DNA of 64,000 bases from Aselliscus stoliczkanus. Lineage: Eukaryota > Chordata > Mammalia > Chiroptera > Hipposideridae. Where the stretch lies: positions 59,416,771 to 59,480,770 of the forward strand of contig CM066737.1 in NCBI GenBank assembly GCA_033961575.1, written 5' to 3'. The notes under the pieces are model-generated. The model saw only the letters and a list, made by a program, of their open reading frames with translations. It did no database searches and had not been told where the DNA came from. The position numbers and the translations under genes were made by a program. The first letter of the stretch is position 1, and each line of letters starts with the position of its first letter. Of the stretch, positions 26,250 through 37,755 are shown in pieces.

Positions 26250-27517
26250 GGGTGTCTGTTAGGCCCAGGAGATGACCAGCTCTTGGTAGGGTCACTGATG
26301 CTCAGGCTCAAAGGGTTCCTCTTCCTTTTCCACTTGACATAATTACCAACTCTCCAGCCAAGAGGCTCCTTTCCTTCATCTAGGCTCCAGTCATTTCCTG
26401 AGTACCTCCCTTCCTTCTCGCCCCAGGGTCTTTATCTATGGAGGAAGACCCAATCATATCCAGAAAGGTGAAGACTTTCCTGGGTGGTACTTGAAACAAG
26501 AACACCAAAACCATTCCTTAAACCATTTGGGGCTGACTTCACAGTGGGACTTCTCTGAAGAATTATTTTTTTAAAAAGGTGAGAAATAATAGAGACTGAC
26601 AAGGAAAACAGTTTAAAACAAAGATGACCTGGCTGCCCCTTTGATGCCTTTAGGTTTGAAAGTGAAGCAACAGCAGAAGCTCTCACTTTGCACATGACAA
26701 ACCTGACGTGAAAACCCTGAGGAGCTTTCTTTATCCAAACTGTTATTCTCTGGGACTTAGCACTTGGGCTGCAAGTATTCATTCTAGTTACAACTGGCAG
26801 AAAAAAAAAGAGTGTGGGGGAAAAAAGGGCCATGGCAGAATATTTCCAAATAGTGCTTTTAGTGGTTAAAGGCTAAATTGCTTCAGCATGACCTATTCTC
26901 TCTGGACAACTAAAAATGATCTCAAGGAAATCTACTGTTTCCCTGGATCTCCATCTTCCTGTTATCTCTACCCACCTGTATTAAATAGAGATTGCATCAT
27001 ATTCTCCAGAATTAGCCCTAAAGCCACAGCAACAACCAGCTATTTAGCACTGCAATTTAGCAGGTGTTACAACAGAAAGCAAACACAGACATGCTGGGAT
27101 ACACGAAGTCACACACGCCGATGTAGGTACAGATGTTCGGTCAGAGTCACAAATGTTCATCAAGATGTACGGGAAGGAGGATGGTCTGTCACCGGCTTGA
27201 AGGCCATTACATCATTGGTCATTATAAGTGCCTCTGGTTAGCCCATATCAAAAGCATGAAGAAAAGAAGTTTCTTTGATTCTCTTCCATCTGCGTGTTTG
27301 TTTTTTCCCCAAAAGAGAATGGCAACTCCAACTGAAAAATAAAATCTTTCAAAGGATGAGAAAGTCAATTCTCACACGATGAGAGCCGTTCACATAGACA
27401 ACATAGGTCTATCCAAGATCATGGACCAGTACTGTAAGTATGCCTCAAGTAGGAGAGTTAATTAGATTAGAGGCATAACTTCAAATCTATTAAAATTTAT
27501 AAAACAAAACAGATTGT
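26250..27517. other. Intergenic sequence, unassigned
   Basis: No recognised gene or repeat. The frames at 26432-26833 (minus, 133 aa) and 26888-27241 (plus, 117 aa) lack any domain I recognise and are probably chance frames. Confidence 0.45.
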
Positions 27518-27534
27518 TAAAATCACCCACTTCC

Positions 27535-27637
27535 GGGCCGGCCGAGTGGTGCAGTGCTTAAGCACTGGCTTGGGATGCCAGCGGCCCCGGTTTGGGTCTC
27601 ACATATGAGGGCCAGTGACACTGCCCTCAAAAAAAAA
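27535..27637 (+). repeat. Short SINE
   Basis: Complete head-to-A-tail copy. The flanking duplication is ttaaaatcacccacttcc (27517-27534) versus ttaaaatgacccacttcc (27638-27655), 17 of 18 matching. Confidence 0.93.
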
Positions 27638-27659
27638 TTAAAATGACCCACTTCCTCAT

Positions 27660-28419
27660 TTTGGTGACTGAATGCTTGTGACTTACCTCCTCTGTGTCAC
27701 CGATTTGCTGTATGTGGGGTAAGGAACCATGTTTGGAATTGATGCCTAAGAGGACAGTTTTTGACAGGAGGAGACAGCTGATCCAGGGTAAGATTAACCA
27801 TTTTCATTATTTTGGTTTTGGGGTACATATACAGGAGCTGCATGTAAGTGGATGGGACCCTTAGTCCCCCAAACAAAATTCTTCAGGATTGGAGCAGAAA
27901 GGTGTTCTCTTCGAGTTGTAGGTCTTAACCTTCCTCCATGTTGACAAATGACCTACTTGTACAAGTCTGCCTCTTCGATCCATGTACTGCTTTTCATATG
28001 AAGAGGCAAGACAGGTGGAAAGTGACACAGGATATTCTCAGTTACATGGAATTCCTGGCTCACTGGCTGTACCCTCACCCCACCCTCTCAATGATCAGTG
28101 GACTGCAGAGCCCTGTTGGAAGCCCCTGCTGTTTCTTCTTGGAGGTGAGGAAGGATCTGTGCTAGTGGCCCCAACACTTCCTTACTTTCCTTCTCTTTGT
28201 ATTTCAGTATCTTGACTTCCCCCAGATGCCCAAAGTCTTCATTTCCCTTAGCTGCCCAGGTTCTCCAGTATGCCCCCATCTCCCCAATCAGGGCTCCCCC
28301 GTCTCATGTAAGTGTTTCCCCTACTTCCCTTTCCACTCTAAATTATCTATAAAATGTAACTTTATCTCATCCCTTATAGGGTTTTTATCTGCTGTGGTTT
28401 AAGGGAGCTAAACTTCCAT
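27660..28419. other. Intergenic sequence, unassigned
   Basis: Pyrimidine-rich around 28.1-28.35 kb. No recognisable coding or repeat content. Confidence 0.4.
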
Positions 28420-28424
28420 TGAGA

Positions 28425-28620
28425 ATCATGTATGTGCCAGACACTTTACATACATCATCCCATTTCATTCTCACAGTAATGTTTTGTGGTAGATGATGAT
28501 ATCTCAATTTTATACACAAATAGAGGGTTGGAGAGCTTAGAGGACTTGCCTAAAATCAAACACCTACTAAGTAGCAGAGCTAGGACTCGAAACTATGTCT
28601 GCCTACTTTGCAATTATTAC
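28425..28620 (+). repeat. MIR element
   Basis: Order of motifs: tatgtgccagacactttacatacatc, catttcattctcacagtaat, gagagcttagaggacttgcc and agtagcagagctaggactcga. All follow the MIR plan. Confidence 0.75.
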
Positions 28621-29789
28621 TTTTTTCAGCTACTCTTAAGGGACAGGTAATCGACCTGAGAAGTTCTTTCTAACTAGCATATTAAAAATGAATGCTAATG
28701 TCTTAAGGCATTTGTCCATCTGGAAAACATATTAACACTTTAACTGAGATCTTTGGGAACCCAATGTCATGCTCCAAAGAAGTGATTTTAGCAATGGGAT
28801 TTTCAGGCCGGGGGGGCTTTTGATCAGCCTCAAAGGCATCTCCCTATTCCTTATATACCCAATGCCTGCCTTTCAAGTTGCATTAGTCATGCATGACAGG
28901 TCTGTGGATCCTTTAAGAGTCTGTGCACTCTAGCTAGTCAACAGCCCTTGAAATGAAGGTCTGGTAACCCTATATTCATCTGTCCCTCTGGGTTTCTAGC
29001 AATCTGTCAAGGATGTATTCATGTGTGTTACAGGTCAGCGCAGCGGGAGTCAATCTCAATATATGTTCACAACAGGCCTTGGTGACTTGTTCAGATCCAG
29101 AAAGTTGGTTGCGGGTGAGGGAGGTTGAGGGCTAAAACAGGGTGGTAGTGGTGGTGGGGGGCATACTTGAAAAATTAATTGAAACCCCGGGCTTTTGCAA
29201 GGAAAAATTTCAAAGAGTAAAATTTAGCTAGGAAAAGTAGCTCAATCAGTTGTGAGCACTTGACCACCAGGAGCAGCCTAGGAATTGGTATCCATGCCTG
29301 CCTCATAGCTCAGGTGGAGTTGAAGAGGTGTTGATAGGCCCCCGAAGGCACTTTATCTAGTCCTTCTCAGTCAGCAAGGGCCCTGCCATGGAGATAAACT
29401 AGGAAGTGTGGTCAGCAAAGAAAAATAGGAAGGGAGGAGTAGAGTGATACCAATTACATGCATGAAGTCTTTGGTAATGAGTATATCTGTTTCCCCCAAA
29501 CGAGGTCTCAATATAAAGAATTTAAAGATATTTAAATTCCATTGTTGAAATGTTCTTGTCCAATTTGCCTCAGTGCCCCAGCAATTTTTCAGTCTGGGAT
29601 GGAGTTCTCAGGGTTTTAGATGTCAGACTTGAGTTGCATGCAATGCTAACCACTGAGATACTTTGACAACACTATTCTAAGATTTTTTGTTTGTTTGTTT
29701 GCTTTTCCTTTGAACAGAAAATATGGAGTGTCAGAAATTAAGACAGAGGTATTTTATGTTCCCAAACACACAGGAGCTTTCCTCATTCC

Positions 29790-30010
29790 CACTGCCACCA
29801 CTGTTGTCTAGCCCACAACATCCCTCACCTGGATGACTGAACTAGTCTCCCAATTTGCCTTCTCTCATCCATCCTGCCTCTCTTTATCACATTTTTTTTT
29901 TACCCTGCAGCCAGAAGGATCTTGCTAAAATCCAGTGCTGGTTAAATCACAACTCTGCTTAAAACCCATCAATGGTTTCACCTAAAATGAAGTCCAAACC
30001 CCTTAACAAG
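29790..30010 (+). repeat. L2-like fragment
   Basis: The string gcagccagaaggatcttgct, followed by cttaaaacccatcaatggtt and gaagtccaaaccccttaaca, matches the remembered L2 body region. Diverged; the edges are approximate. Confidence 0.5.
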
Positions 30011-30169
30011 AGTGCTTTTCATTTTTTTTTGGATTGCTCCCCATAGTCAGAAATACATTTTGTATCATGACTCAATATATCACACACATAACTGAAATAA
30101 ACATTCCACAAACAGTACTTGTCCTTGTAACCTGCAATGTACTCTGAGATTTTTCTGTTCAGCTCTGTG

Positions 30170-30290
30170 TACCAATGGTCAACAAACTTTTTCGGTAAAG
30201 GGCCACATGGTAAATATTTTAGGCTTTTGTGGGCCCTATTGTCTCTGTTGCAACTACTAACCTTTACCACTGTAGTAGTGTACACAAATA
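30170..30290 (+). mobile_element. hAT-type non-autonomous DNA transposon fragment
   Basis: The stretch ggtcaacaaactttttcggt, then aaagggccacatggtaaata and ttttaggcttttgtgggccc, is the left end of an old mammalian hAT/Charlie-group element. The right end is not evident. Confidence 0.55.
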
Positions 30291-30604
30291 CTTTTGTTTA
30301 CAATTCCAAGGACTTTGTGCATCTCCTAGTTTTCAGATGCAGAGCACCCCACCCCGACCCTAATTAGTAAGTGCTCTACCTAGAGACATTCCACACGATG
30401 CCTTACTCACAGGCCCAGATCTTAAGAGCTCCACACCACTTCCCCTTTATATGTCATACTTCTTTTTTCTTTTTTTACATTTCTTCCCCTGGAAGTACAA
30501 ATGAAGTATTTATCTAACCTTGATTAGCAGGCAATGAGCTAGAAAATAATTCTCACAATCACTAAAGAGAGAAAAAAAAGTAGTCACAAAACAAGCTCTC
30601 TCTC

Positions 30605-30643
30605 GATAGATAGATAGATAGATAGATAGACAGACAGATAGAT
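30605..30643. repeat. (GATA)n microsatellite
   Basis: GATA tetramers with two GACA variants. Confidence 0.95.
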
Positions 30644-31144
30644 ATAATATGTATGAATGTAAATAAGCAAGTACATAAATATATATGACAAGTAAAGACA
30701 ATTTAACATAAATTCAATCTACATCCCAACTTCACAAAATGAATCTTTTCAAAGACTGCAACTCAGAGGGCAAAAGAGATATTCTTGTTTCATAGCACAT
30801 TAGCTTGAATTTTCACATTATGTCACCTGCACACTTTACAAATTTTGAAGGAGAATGCTGAAGGTGGAATCTTAGTTTTCTTTCCCAGCTCTTCTCATTC
30901 CAGTGTTACCATGATGTCTGAGAAATTAGACACCTATTTTTCTCTTCAGCCTGACTCTGTCCTTCTTTTATCTTCAAGCATTAATCCATCTCTGAACTTC
31001 ACAAGTAATTTAGCCATGTCCACCCTCCTTCAACTAGGAGCCTTATGTACCATAATTACCTCTGGGCCCATTGCACATGGCATGAGCTTTGAGGGGCCAG
31101 GCAAACCATGACTTCTGAGTGCTTGCTGAGTGCCAGATCTTTTT

Positions 31145-31245
31145 TTTTTCTTGAGGGCAGTGTCACTGGCCCTCATACGTGGGACCGAACTGGGGCCGCT
31201 GGCTTCCCAAGCCAGTGCTTAACCACCGCGCCACTCAGCCGGCCC
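31145..31245 (-). repeat. Short SINE, antisense
   Basis: Reversed head ends cactcagccggccc. The duplication agtgccagatctttt (31129 on) versus agtaccagatctttt (31246-31260) flanks it. Confidence 0.92.
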
Positions 31246-31569
31246 AGTACCAGATCTTTTGAAGAATGGATTGATAATGGGTTGGACTGGGGAAAATAGG
31301 TGGAAAATTCTTGCTACAATTTAGGCACAAGTTGTGAGGACCTTAATTAGGACAGTGGCAGTCGTACTAGAAAGAAAACTTGATATCAAGATTTTAATTA
31401 ATATCATATTTTAATGTCTTAAAATATGATTAGAAGTGAAAGGGCAAGAATGAGAGAAAACAGTTGGTAAATGGGATAATTTATGATGGTCTAAATAGAG
31501 GAAAATGATCCTACCATATCCCTCAACCTACAGTCACACCAACACTCACCACCTATTGTAGTTTCTGAT

Positions 31570-31800
31570 TAGTTCATTCAACAAATATTAATTGAATACT
31601 TATTATATGATAGGCAGTTTCCTAGGTGCTGGGGATATAGTAGTGAATGAAATTGACAAAAATATCTGTTCTCATAGAGTTTACATTCTGTAGGGAAGAC
31701 AGACAATAAGTAAGATAAATGAGGACATTACATATTATGTCAGATTGTGATAAATGCTAAGGAGAGGAAAACAATCATGAAGGAAAAGAGGATAGTAAGT
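31570..31800 (-). repeat. L2 LINE 3' part, antisense
   Basis: Contains attcaacaaatattaattga, ataggcagtttcctaggtgc and agagtttacattctgtaggg, which is the reversed 3' end of L2. A good-length copy. Confidence 0.75.
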
Positions 31801-31992
31801 GTCTATGGGTGATTATTGAAACTTCATTATTTTTAATATTTTAACATATTTATATAACATAGGTATGCATACATAGTTTATATTTTGCATACATTGAAAT
31901 ATACTGTGATGAGTATTCTCTGTAAAAGCTTTCCCACATGCCTTAGAAAACTTTTTCTTTTCAGCACATATAGATCTACCACATTCTTTTTT

Positions 31993-32396
31993 TTTTTTAA
32001 GATTTTATTGGGGAATTGGGGGAGGGGAACAGACAAGTTGCTGTTCTTCAGTCTAGTTGCGGAGGACGTCGCTTCACTGGCCCATGTTGGTATCGTCATT
32101 GTGTTCTTCCCAGATGAGGCAGATGGGTCGCCAGCCTCTGGATGGTCGCTCACCACGGCTATTGGCAGCTCACGTTGGCAGCTCACGCTGGCTGCCGGCC
32201 ACTCACTGTAGCCTATGGCAGCCCACTGCAGCAGGGGCTGCAGCCTACACCGTCGCCGGGGCTCGCACAGCCCAGCTCCAGGTGGAGCTGTTGTTAGCTG
32301 TAGAGGGCAGTGTCACTGGCCCTCACATGTGGGATCTGAACCGGGGCCGCTGGTGTCCCCAAACCAGCTCCCAACCAATGCGCCACTCGGCCAGCC
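31993..32396 (-). repeat. Long SINE, antisense
   Basis: About 400 bp. On the minus strand it runs from the head (ggctggccgagtggcgcatt) through the body to the tail cccccaattccccaataaaa. The duplication ctaccacattcttttt is perfect at 31976-31991 and 32397-32412. The right copy abuts the poly(T) of the L1 that follows. Frames at 31885-32532 are SINE-derived. Confidence 0.92.
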
Positions 32397-32404
32397 CTAC
32401 CACA

Positions 32405-33765
32405 TTCTTTTTATTTATTTGCTTTTTAAGATTTTTATTAAAAATATAGCTAACATACAATATTATATTGGTTTCAGGGGTATAACTATGGTGTTATACA
32501 TTTATATACCTAACGAAGTAATCACCATATAAGTCCAGCAACCATCTGACACTGTACCATGATATCATAGTATTATTGACTATATTCCCCAGGCTGTACA
32601 TTACATCCCCATGACTTATTTGTTTTCAACCTGGAAGTTTGGAACTTTTATTCCCCTTCACCTTTTGCCCCCTTTTAAAATTTTTCAATTACATTTGATA
32701 TTCAACATTATTTTATATTAATTTCAGGTGTACAGCATATTGGTTAGACCTTTATATAATTTAAGAAGTGATACCCCTGACTAGTCTAGTACCCACCTTA
32801 CACTACACAGAGTTATTACCATATCATTGGCTATATTCCTTATGCTTTACTTTACATCCCCATGACTATTTTGTAACTACTAATTTGTACTTCTTAATCC
32901 CTTCACCTTTTTCACCCTGCCCCCTGAACCCTCTCCCATTTATCACCTCAACAAATCTAGTACCCATCTGACACCATACATAGTTATTACAATAGTATTG
33001 ACTATATTCCTTATGCTATACCCTACACCCTCATGACTACTTTGTAACAACCAATTTGTACTTCTTAATCCTTTCCCCTTTTTTCACAGACACCCCCAAC
33101 TTCCCTCCCATCTGGCAACCATCAAAATGTTCTCTGAAACTAATAATAAAAATAAAAAAATATTCTCTGCATCTATGAGTTTGCTTCTGTTTTGTTTGTT
33201 AATTTTGTTATTAGATTCCACATATAAGCAAAATCACATTGCATATGTCTTTTTCTGTCTGATATGCTCCACTCAGCACAGTACCCTCCAGCTCCATCCA
33301 TTCCACTGCAGATGGCAACAACCCATTCCCGTCCATGGCCAAGCAATATTCCATTATATATATGTACCACCCCTTCTTTAGCCATTCATCCATTGATGGA
33401 CACCCAGGCTGCCACCACATCTTCGCCATTGTAAACAATGCTACAGTGAACATATGGATGTATGTGCTCCCTTGAAGTAGCATTTTAGGTTTCTTCAGAT
33501 AAATACCCTGAAGTGGGATTACTGGGTCCTTCGTTGTCTCTTCTTATAGTTTTGTTTTAAAGTCTATTTTGTCTCATATAATATTGCTACCCCAGCTTGT
33601 TGTTTGTTCATTTGTTTCCATTTTCATGAAATAGCTTTTCCCATTCCTTTACTTTCTGTCTGTCTGTGTCTTTCAATCTAAGGTGAGCCTCTCATAGGCA
33701 GCATATGTAAGGGTTTTGCTTTCTTATCCATTCAGCCCTCCTATGTCTTTTGTTGTTGTTGTTGT
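32405..33765 (-). mobile_element. L1 LINE, rearranged (3' UTR, ORF2 C-terminus, then ORF2 N-terminal region)
   Basis: On the minus strand the 3' end with its A-rich tail lies near 32.4 kb. A long 3' UTR with repeated modules covers about 32.45-33.12 kb. The ORF2 C-terminal part covers 33175-33525 (residues such as MFTVALFTMAKMWWQPGCPS and YIYIMEYCLAMDGNG). At about 33530 the sequence jumps to material that lies near the start of ORF2 in the other L1 copies (cttcttatagttttgtttta...). The middle of ORF2, including reverse transcriptase, is absent. The 5' end near 33.76 kb coincides with a SINE. Confidence 0.8.
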
Positions 33766-33767
33766 TT

Positions 33768-33891
33768 TATTGAGGGCAGTGTCGCTGGCCCTCATATGTG
33801 GGACCGGAACTGGGGCCGCTGGCTTCCCAAGCCAGCGCTTAACCACAGCTTCCCAAGCCAGTGCTTAACCACTGCGCCACTCGGCCGGCCC
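33768..33891 (-). repeat. Short SINE with internal 26-bp tandem duplication
   Basis: A head-only SINE whose head region is duplicated. The segment gcttcccaagcca(g)cgcttaaccac at 33821-33846 recurs at 33847-33872 with two differences. The remaining order is normal. It adjoins a (TTG)n tract at 33750-33767. Confidence 0.9.
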
Positions 33892-34327
33892 TTCTCTTTA
33901 CTTTTGATGAAACACTCATTCATTGTTATATTTCAGCATGGAAATCCATGGGAAAAGTAATCTACTTTGCCTATAGTTGTTTTTCACTTGCCTTTTTTTT
34001 TGCAATGCCTTAGCTTTCTAAAGTTCAAGCTCTGTGTTTCTTGAAAAATGTAAGATCTTTACAGTTTATTGTAGTGTTTCCTCATAGAATAAATGTCAAG
34101 TTCAACTCTATACCATTGTCACTACTCTTATCCTTGAAACTTGATTGCTTTGGAGATGAAAAAGCTGTGTATTTGGAGTGGGTATGGTGCTTAGGAGTTT
34201 CTGGGAGGGGTTGAGTTAGAATGGGGTGTACTGACAAATGTTTTCACTATTTTGGTCAGTAATTGTTGCCAAAAAGGGATCCAACTGATAAGCACTGGTA
34301 TAATTTTGTTTAAAAAATAGTTTGTTT

Positions 34328-34505
34328 AGGGGGCAGCCAGTTAACTCAGTTGGTTAGAGTACAGTGCTCGTAACACCAAAGTTATTGGTTCAATCCCCAC
34401 ATGGGCCATTGAGTTATACCCTCTTCAACTAGATTGAAACAACCACTTGACTTGGAGCTGATGGGTCCTGGAAAAACACATTGTTCCGCAATTTAAAATT
34501 TTTTT
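34328..34505 (+). repeat. VES-type bat SINE
   Basis: Head ggggcagccagttaactcag, B-box-like ggttcaatccccacatgggc, then ctagattgaaacaaccactt and gacttggagctgatgggtcc, with an A-rich end. This order is that of the VES SINE known from bats. Flanking aaaaaatag repeats may be an eroded duplication. Confidence 0.8.
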
Positions 34506-35105
34506 AAAAAAATAGCTAGTTTGATACAAAAAATTCTCTAGTAAGGTTATATCTCAGGGTGTCATGCTCATTTGCCATATGCTGGCCCTGGGGTTAGTGG
34601 TGTGGAGGACTGGGCTGGGCTCTAGAACTTGTACCTCGGTGAAGCTTGAGTTGAACATATGGTAATTTTTCATATTTTCATAGGGCAGGTCAAATATTTG
34701 GCCTGGGCCAATCCCTCCTGAGGTCTCCTAAGGCAGCTAAAGATGTTTTAAATTTCTCCTGACACTTTGTCAAGGAGCTGTACTGGGCTTTGATAAACCA
34801 AGGAGTAATGTGAGCAAAACAGCAGCCTCAGTTGGAAGTCAGTGAGCACAAGACCTTTTTCCCAGGACAGCATAAGAATGAGAATTGCACATTTGGATAC
34901 ATCTAGGAAATTAACACACATTCCTGGGTTGCCACTTAGTGGTGAGGCTTTCCCTGGCTATGCTGACTAAAGTTTCAGTAACCCCTTGGATATTTACTAT
35001 TCCCTGTCCCTGCCCAATTTGTCTTGGTGCCTTAGTATTTATCACAATGTGACACAATATACTGATGCTGCCTAGCAGTGAGACACAGATAAGAAAGATT
35101 TGCAG

Positions 35106-35205
35106 GGGGCCGGCCGAGTGGCGTGGTGGTTTAGCACTGGCTTGGGAGGCCCCGGTTTGGTCCCACATATGAGGGCCAGTGACACTGCCCTCAAAAAAAA
35201 AAAGA
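35106..35205 (+). repeat. Short SINE with internal deletion
   Basis: Head ggggccggccgagtggcgtg. The segment aagccagcgg normally present after cttggg is missing. The duplication aagaaagatttgcag (35091-35105) versus aagaaagctttgcag (35206-35220) flanks it. Confidence 0.92.
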
Positions 35206-35283
35206 AAGAAAGCTTTGCAGGGACTGAGGGCTTTCATTATTTTCATCTGACAACTCGGGCCCATTCAAAAGGAAGAGATATTC

Positions 35284-35393
35284 GAGCCGGCGGAGTGGCG
35301 CGGTGGTTAAGCGCTGGCTTGGGAAGCCAGCGGCTCCGGTTCGGTCCCACATATGAGGGCCAGTGACACTGCCCTCAAAAAAAAAAAAAGATG
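35284..35393 (+). repeat. Short SINE, apparently young
   Basis: Complete copy with a clean A-tail. The perfect 19-bp duplication tcaaaaggaagagatattc is at 35265-35283 and 35394-35412. It lies only about 80 bp from the preceding SINE in the same orientation. Confidence 0.95.
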
Positions 35394-35539
35394 TCAAAAG
35401 GAAGAGATATTCAAAGACATTTCAGAAAAATAGGTCTACTATGCAGATTGGCCATATTTGAACTGTGTAGATACAGCTGGCCATACAGGGAGCAATTTCC
35501 CACAAAGGGCCTTATAGAGTGCACATCATAAATGACAGC

Positions 35540-35770
35540 TTGAATAATATTAACCACCATTTGTTGAGCATTTAGTATGTTCCAGGCACCATCAAGCTGA
35601 TATATATGGGGTTTTTTTTCTCATTTAGTCCACCTAATGTGATAGCAAGACAGTTACTAGTATCATAATTCCCACTTTGCAGATGAGAAAACTGAGGCTC
35701 TCCAAGCCTTGACTTGATTCAGGTTCAAACAGCTAGCAAGTATCAGAAATCGGGTTCAAATACAAGTAGC
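35540..35770 (+). repeat. MIR element
   Basis: Shows tatgttccaggcaccatcaa, cactttgcagatgagaaaac tgaggctc and agctagcaagtatcagaaat in MIR order. Confidence 0.75.
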
Positions 35771-35909
35771 CTCATCCGAATGAAAACCCATGATTTTAAC
35801 CAGTATGTTATATTTTATTTCTGAGCTAGAAGGGACTTTAGTGATCATTCAACTTCCTAATTTTACAGATGAGGGAAATCAACTGCAGAGAAGGAAAATG
35901 GATAGACTA

Positions 35910-36040
35910 TAAGATCCACAGATCTATGAGGGCAGGGATCATAACTATTTTGCTTATCACTGTAGGCCATATTACTAATCTCAGGATCAAGTCTATAGTA
36001 GGTGCCCAATAAAATAATATTGAATGAATATAGAATAAAT
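35910..36040 (+). repeat. L2 LINE 3' end, sense
   Basis: Shows atgagggcagggatcataac then agtaggtgcccaataaaata and ttgaatgaat, the very 3' end of L2. Confidence 0.7.
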
Positions 36041-36202
36041 CATCAAAATAGAAGGCTTGTATTATGGATCTGTATGATCTTTCATGTGTTTAACCTTTTT
36101 TATTTCATTTGATCCTCAGAAATGTTTCCTAATGAATAAAGGTACTTGTACAGAACATATGTGATGTAGGTGAGGGAGGCAATGGTACAGATGTAAATAA
36201 TA

Positions 36203-36545
36203 GCTAACCTTCATATACCTGTACAGGATCTGTTGTAAGTACTTTATGTATAAACCATTCAGCATATTTGTATCGAGCACTTATTAGGTGCCAGGTATGT
36301 TCTGGGCACTGGGGTTACATGGTTGAACAAAATAGACAAAAATTCATGCCTTCAAGAAAATTATGCTCTAATCCTCATGACACATTTATGAGGTTGATTC
36401 TGTCTTTATGCCCATTTTATAGATGAGGAAGCCAAGACACAGATAAATAAATAACCTATTCAAATCTTACTGGCAGAGCCAGGGTTATATCCAGGTAGTA
36501 TTGTTGCCAAGACTGCTTTTAACTATTGCATTCAACTGTCTTTCA
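36203..36545 (+). repeat. MIR element split by an antisense L2 tip
   Basis: MIR sequence (aatagctaaccttcatatac ... gtaagtactttatgtataaacc, then aatcctcatgacacatttat ... ttttatagatgaggaagc) is interrupted at about 36262-36375. The interruption has reversed L2 3'-end motifs (gcacttattaggtgccaggt, gttgaacaaaatagacaaaa). Confidence 0.6.
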
Positions 36546-36634
36546 AAGAGCAAAAGAGTTTTTTAACTCAAGGGGGCTCATGGACTATATGGGGAGAAAG
36601 GCAAGAAAATTAACAACTGTGAAACAACCAAAAT

Positions 36635-36720
36635 AGCAGTAGCTCACACCTATTGAGTGTTTACTCTGTTCCAGTCTTTGTGTTAAGAGTTTGATATATT
36701 TATTTTCATTCTGAACTTTT
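36635..36720 (+). repeat. MIR, left half (split by L1)
   Basis: The MIR 5' half reads cacacctattgagtgtttac tctgttccag and continues in the piece at 39683 after the L1. It ends with the L1 target-site copy cattctgaactttt (36707-36720). Confidence 0.65.
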
Positions 36721-37494
36721 TAAAAAAAATAATTAATTAATTAAAAATTTTTAATTAGTTTCAGGTGTACAACACAATGCAATAGTTATACGCTTTATCC
36801 CCCAAAGTGACAACCCCCCTCCCACAGTTCTCCACCCCACTCCTCCCCACCCATATCATACATATCCACTACAATTCTTTTGACTCTCTTCCCCAGTATA
36901 CTCCACATCCTGTGACTATCTATATATTCAGTTACAGTTGGCAAACAATATTATACAACATCAGCTTCAGGTGTACAGTGCAGTGATCAAGCCTCTACTA
37001 CTTCCATGAAGTGGTCTCCCTAAGAAGACATGTGACTATCTGACACGCCACAAAATTTTTTTCATTATTATATTCTCCGAACTGTGTTTCATATTCCTGT
37101 GGCAATATTGTAGTTTTCTATTTATGCTGTCTAATCCCTTTCCCTTCTCCCTTATTCCCACCCAGTCCCCTCCCAACTAGCAACCCTGTTTTTTCTCTAT
37201 ATCTATGAGTCTGTTTACTTTGATCATTCATTCAGTTTTTCAGATTCCATATATAAGTGAGATTATATAGTACTTGTCTTTCTCTGACTGACTTATTTCA
37301 CTTAACATAATAGTCTCTTCACAACATTTTCAATTACATTCCCAGAACTGCCCCCATATCCCTGCGGGAACATTGTAGTCATCCACCTATGCTGTCCAAA
37401 ACCTTCCCCTTCTCCCTCATCCCCACTCCCTCCCAGCCAGCAACCATCAGTTTTTCCTTTATATCTGCTTGATACGACTTCAATCTTCTTAAAT

Positions 37495-37755
37495 TTACTG
37501 AGACTTGTTTTGTGGCCTAACATGGTCTATCTTGGAAAATATCCCATGTGTACTTGAAAAGAATGTATATTCTGTTTTCTCAGGGTGAAATGCTCTAAAA
37601 ATATCAATGAATTCTAGCTGGTCTAAAGTGTCATTTAAGGCCCCTCTTTCTGTGTTGATTTTCTGTCTAAAGGGTCTGTCCATTGGTGACAATGGGGTGT
37701 TGAAGTCCCCTACTATGATAGTGTTACTGTTGATATCTGTCTTTATGTCTGTCAA
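37495..37755 (-). pseudogene. L1 ORF2 endonuclease fragment
   Basis: An 86-residue frame with the AP-endonuclease motif IIVGDFNTPLSPMDR and the later YTFFSSTHGIFSKIDHV stretch (the conserved S..H..FSKID region of L1 endonucleases). It covers only the C-terminal part of the endonuclease domain; reverse transcriptase does not follow. Confidence 0.85.

Noticed and set aside
26432..27241. 133- and 117-codon frames
   Set aside because: No family resemblance, and composition resembles surrounding non-coding DNA.
31885..32532. Frames of 102-130 codons on both strands
   Set aside because: Derived from a long SINE and the adjoining L1 3' end.
32768..33100. CRISPR-like regular repeats
   Set aside because: The repeating modules are long, diverged L1 3' UTR units in a mammalian genome, not short identical repeats with spacers.
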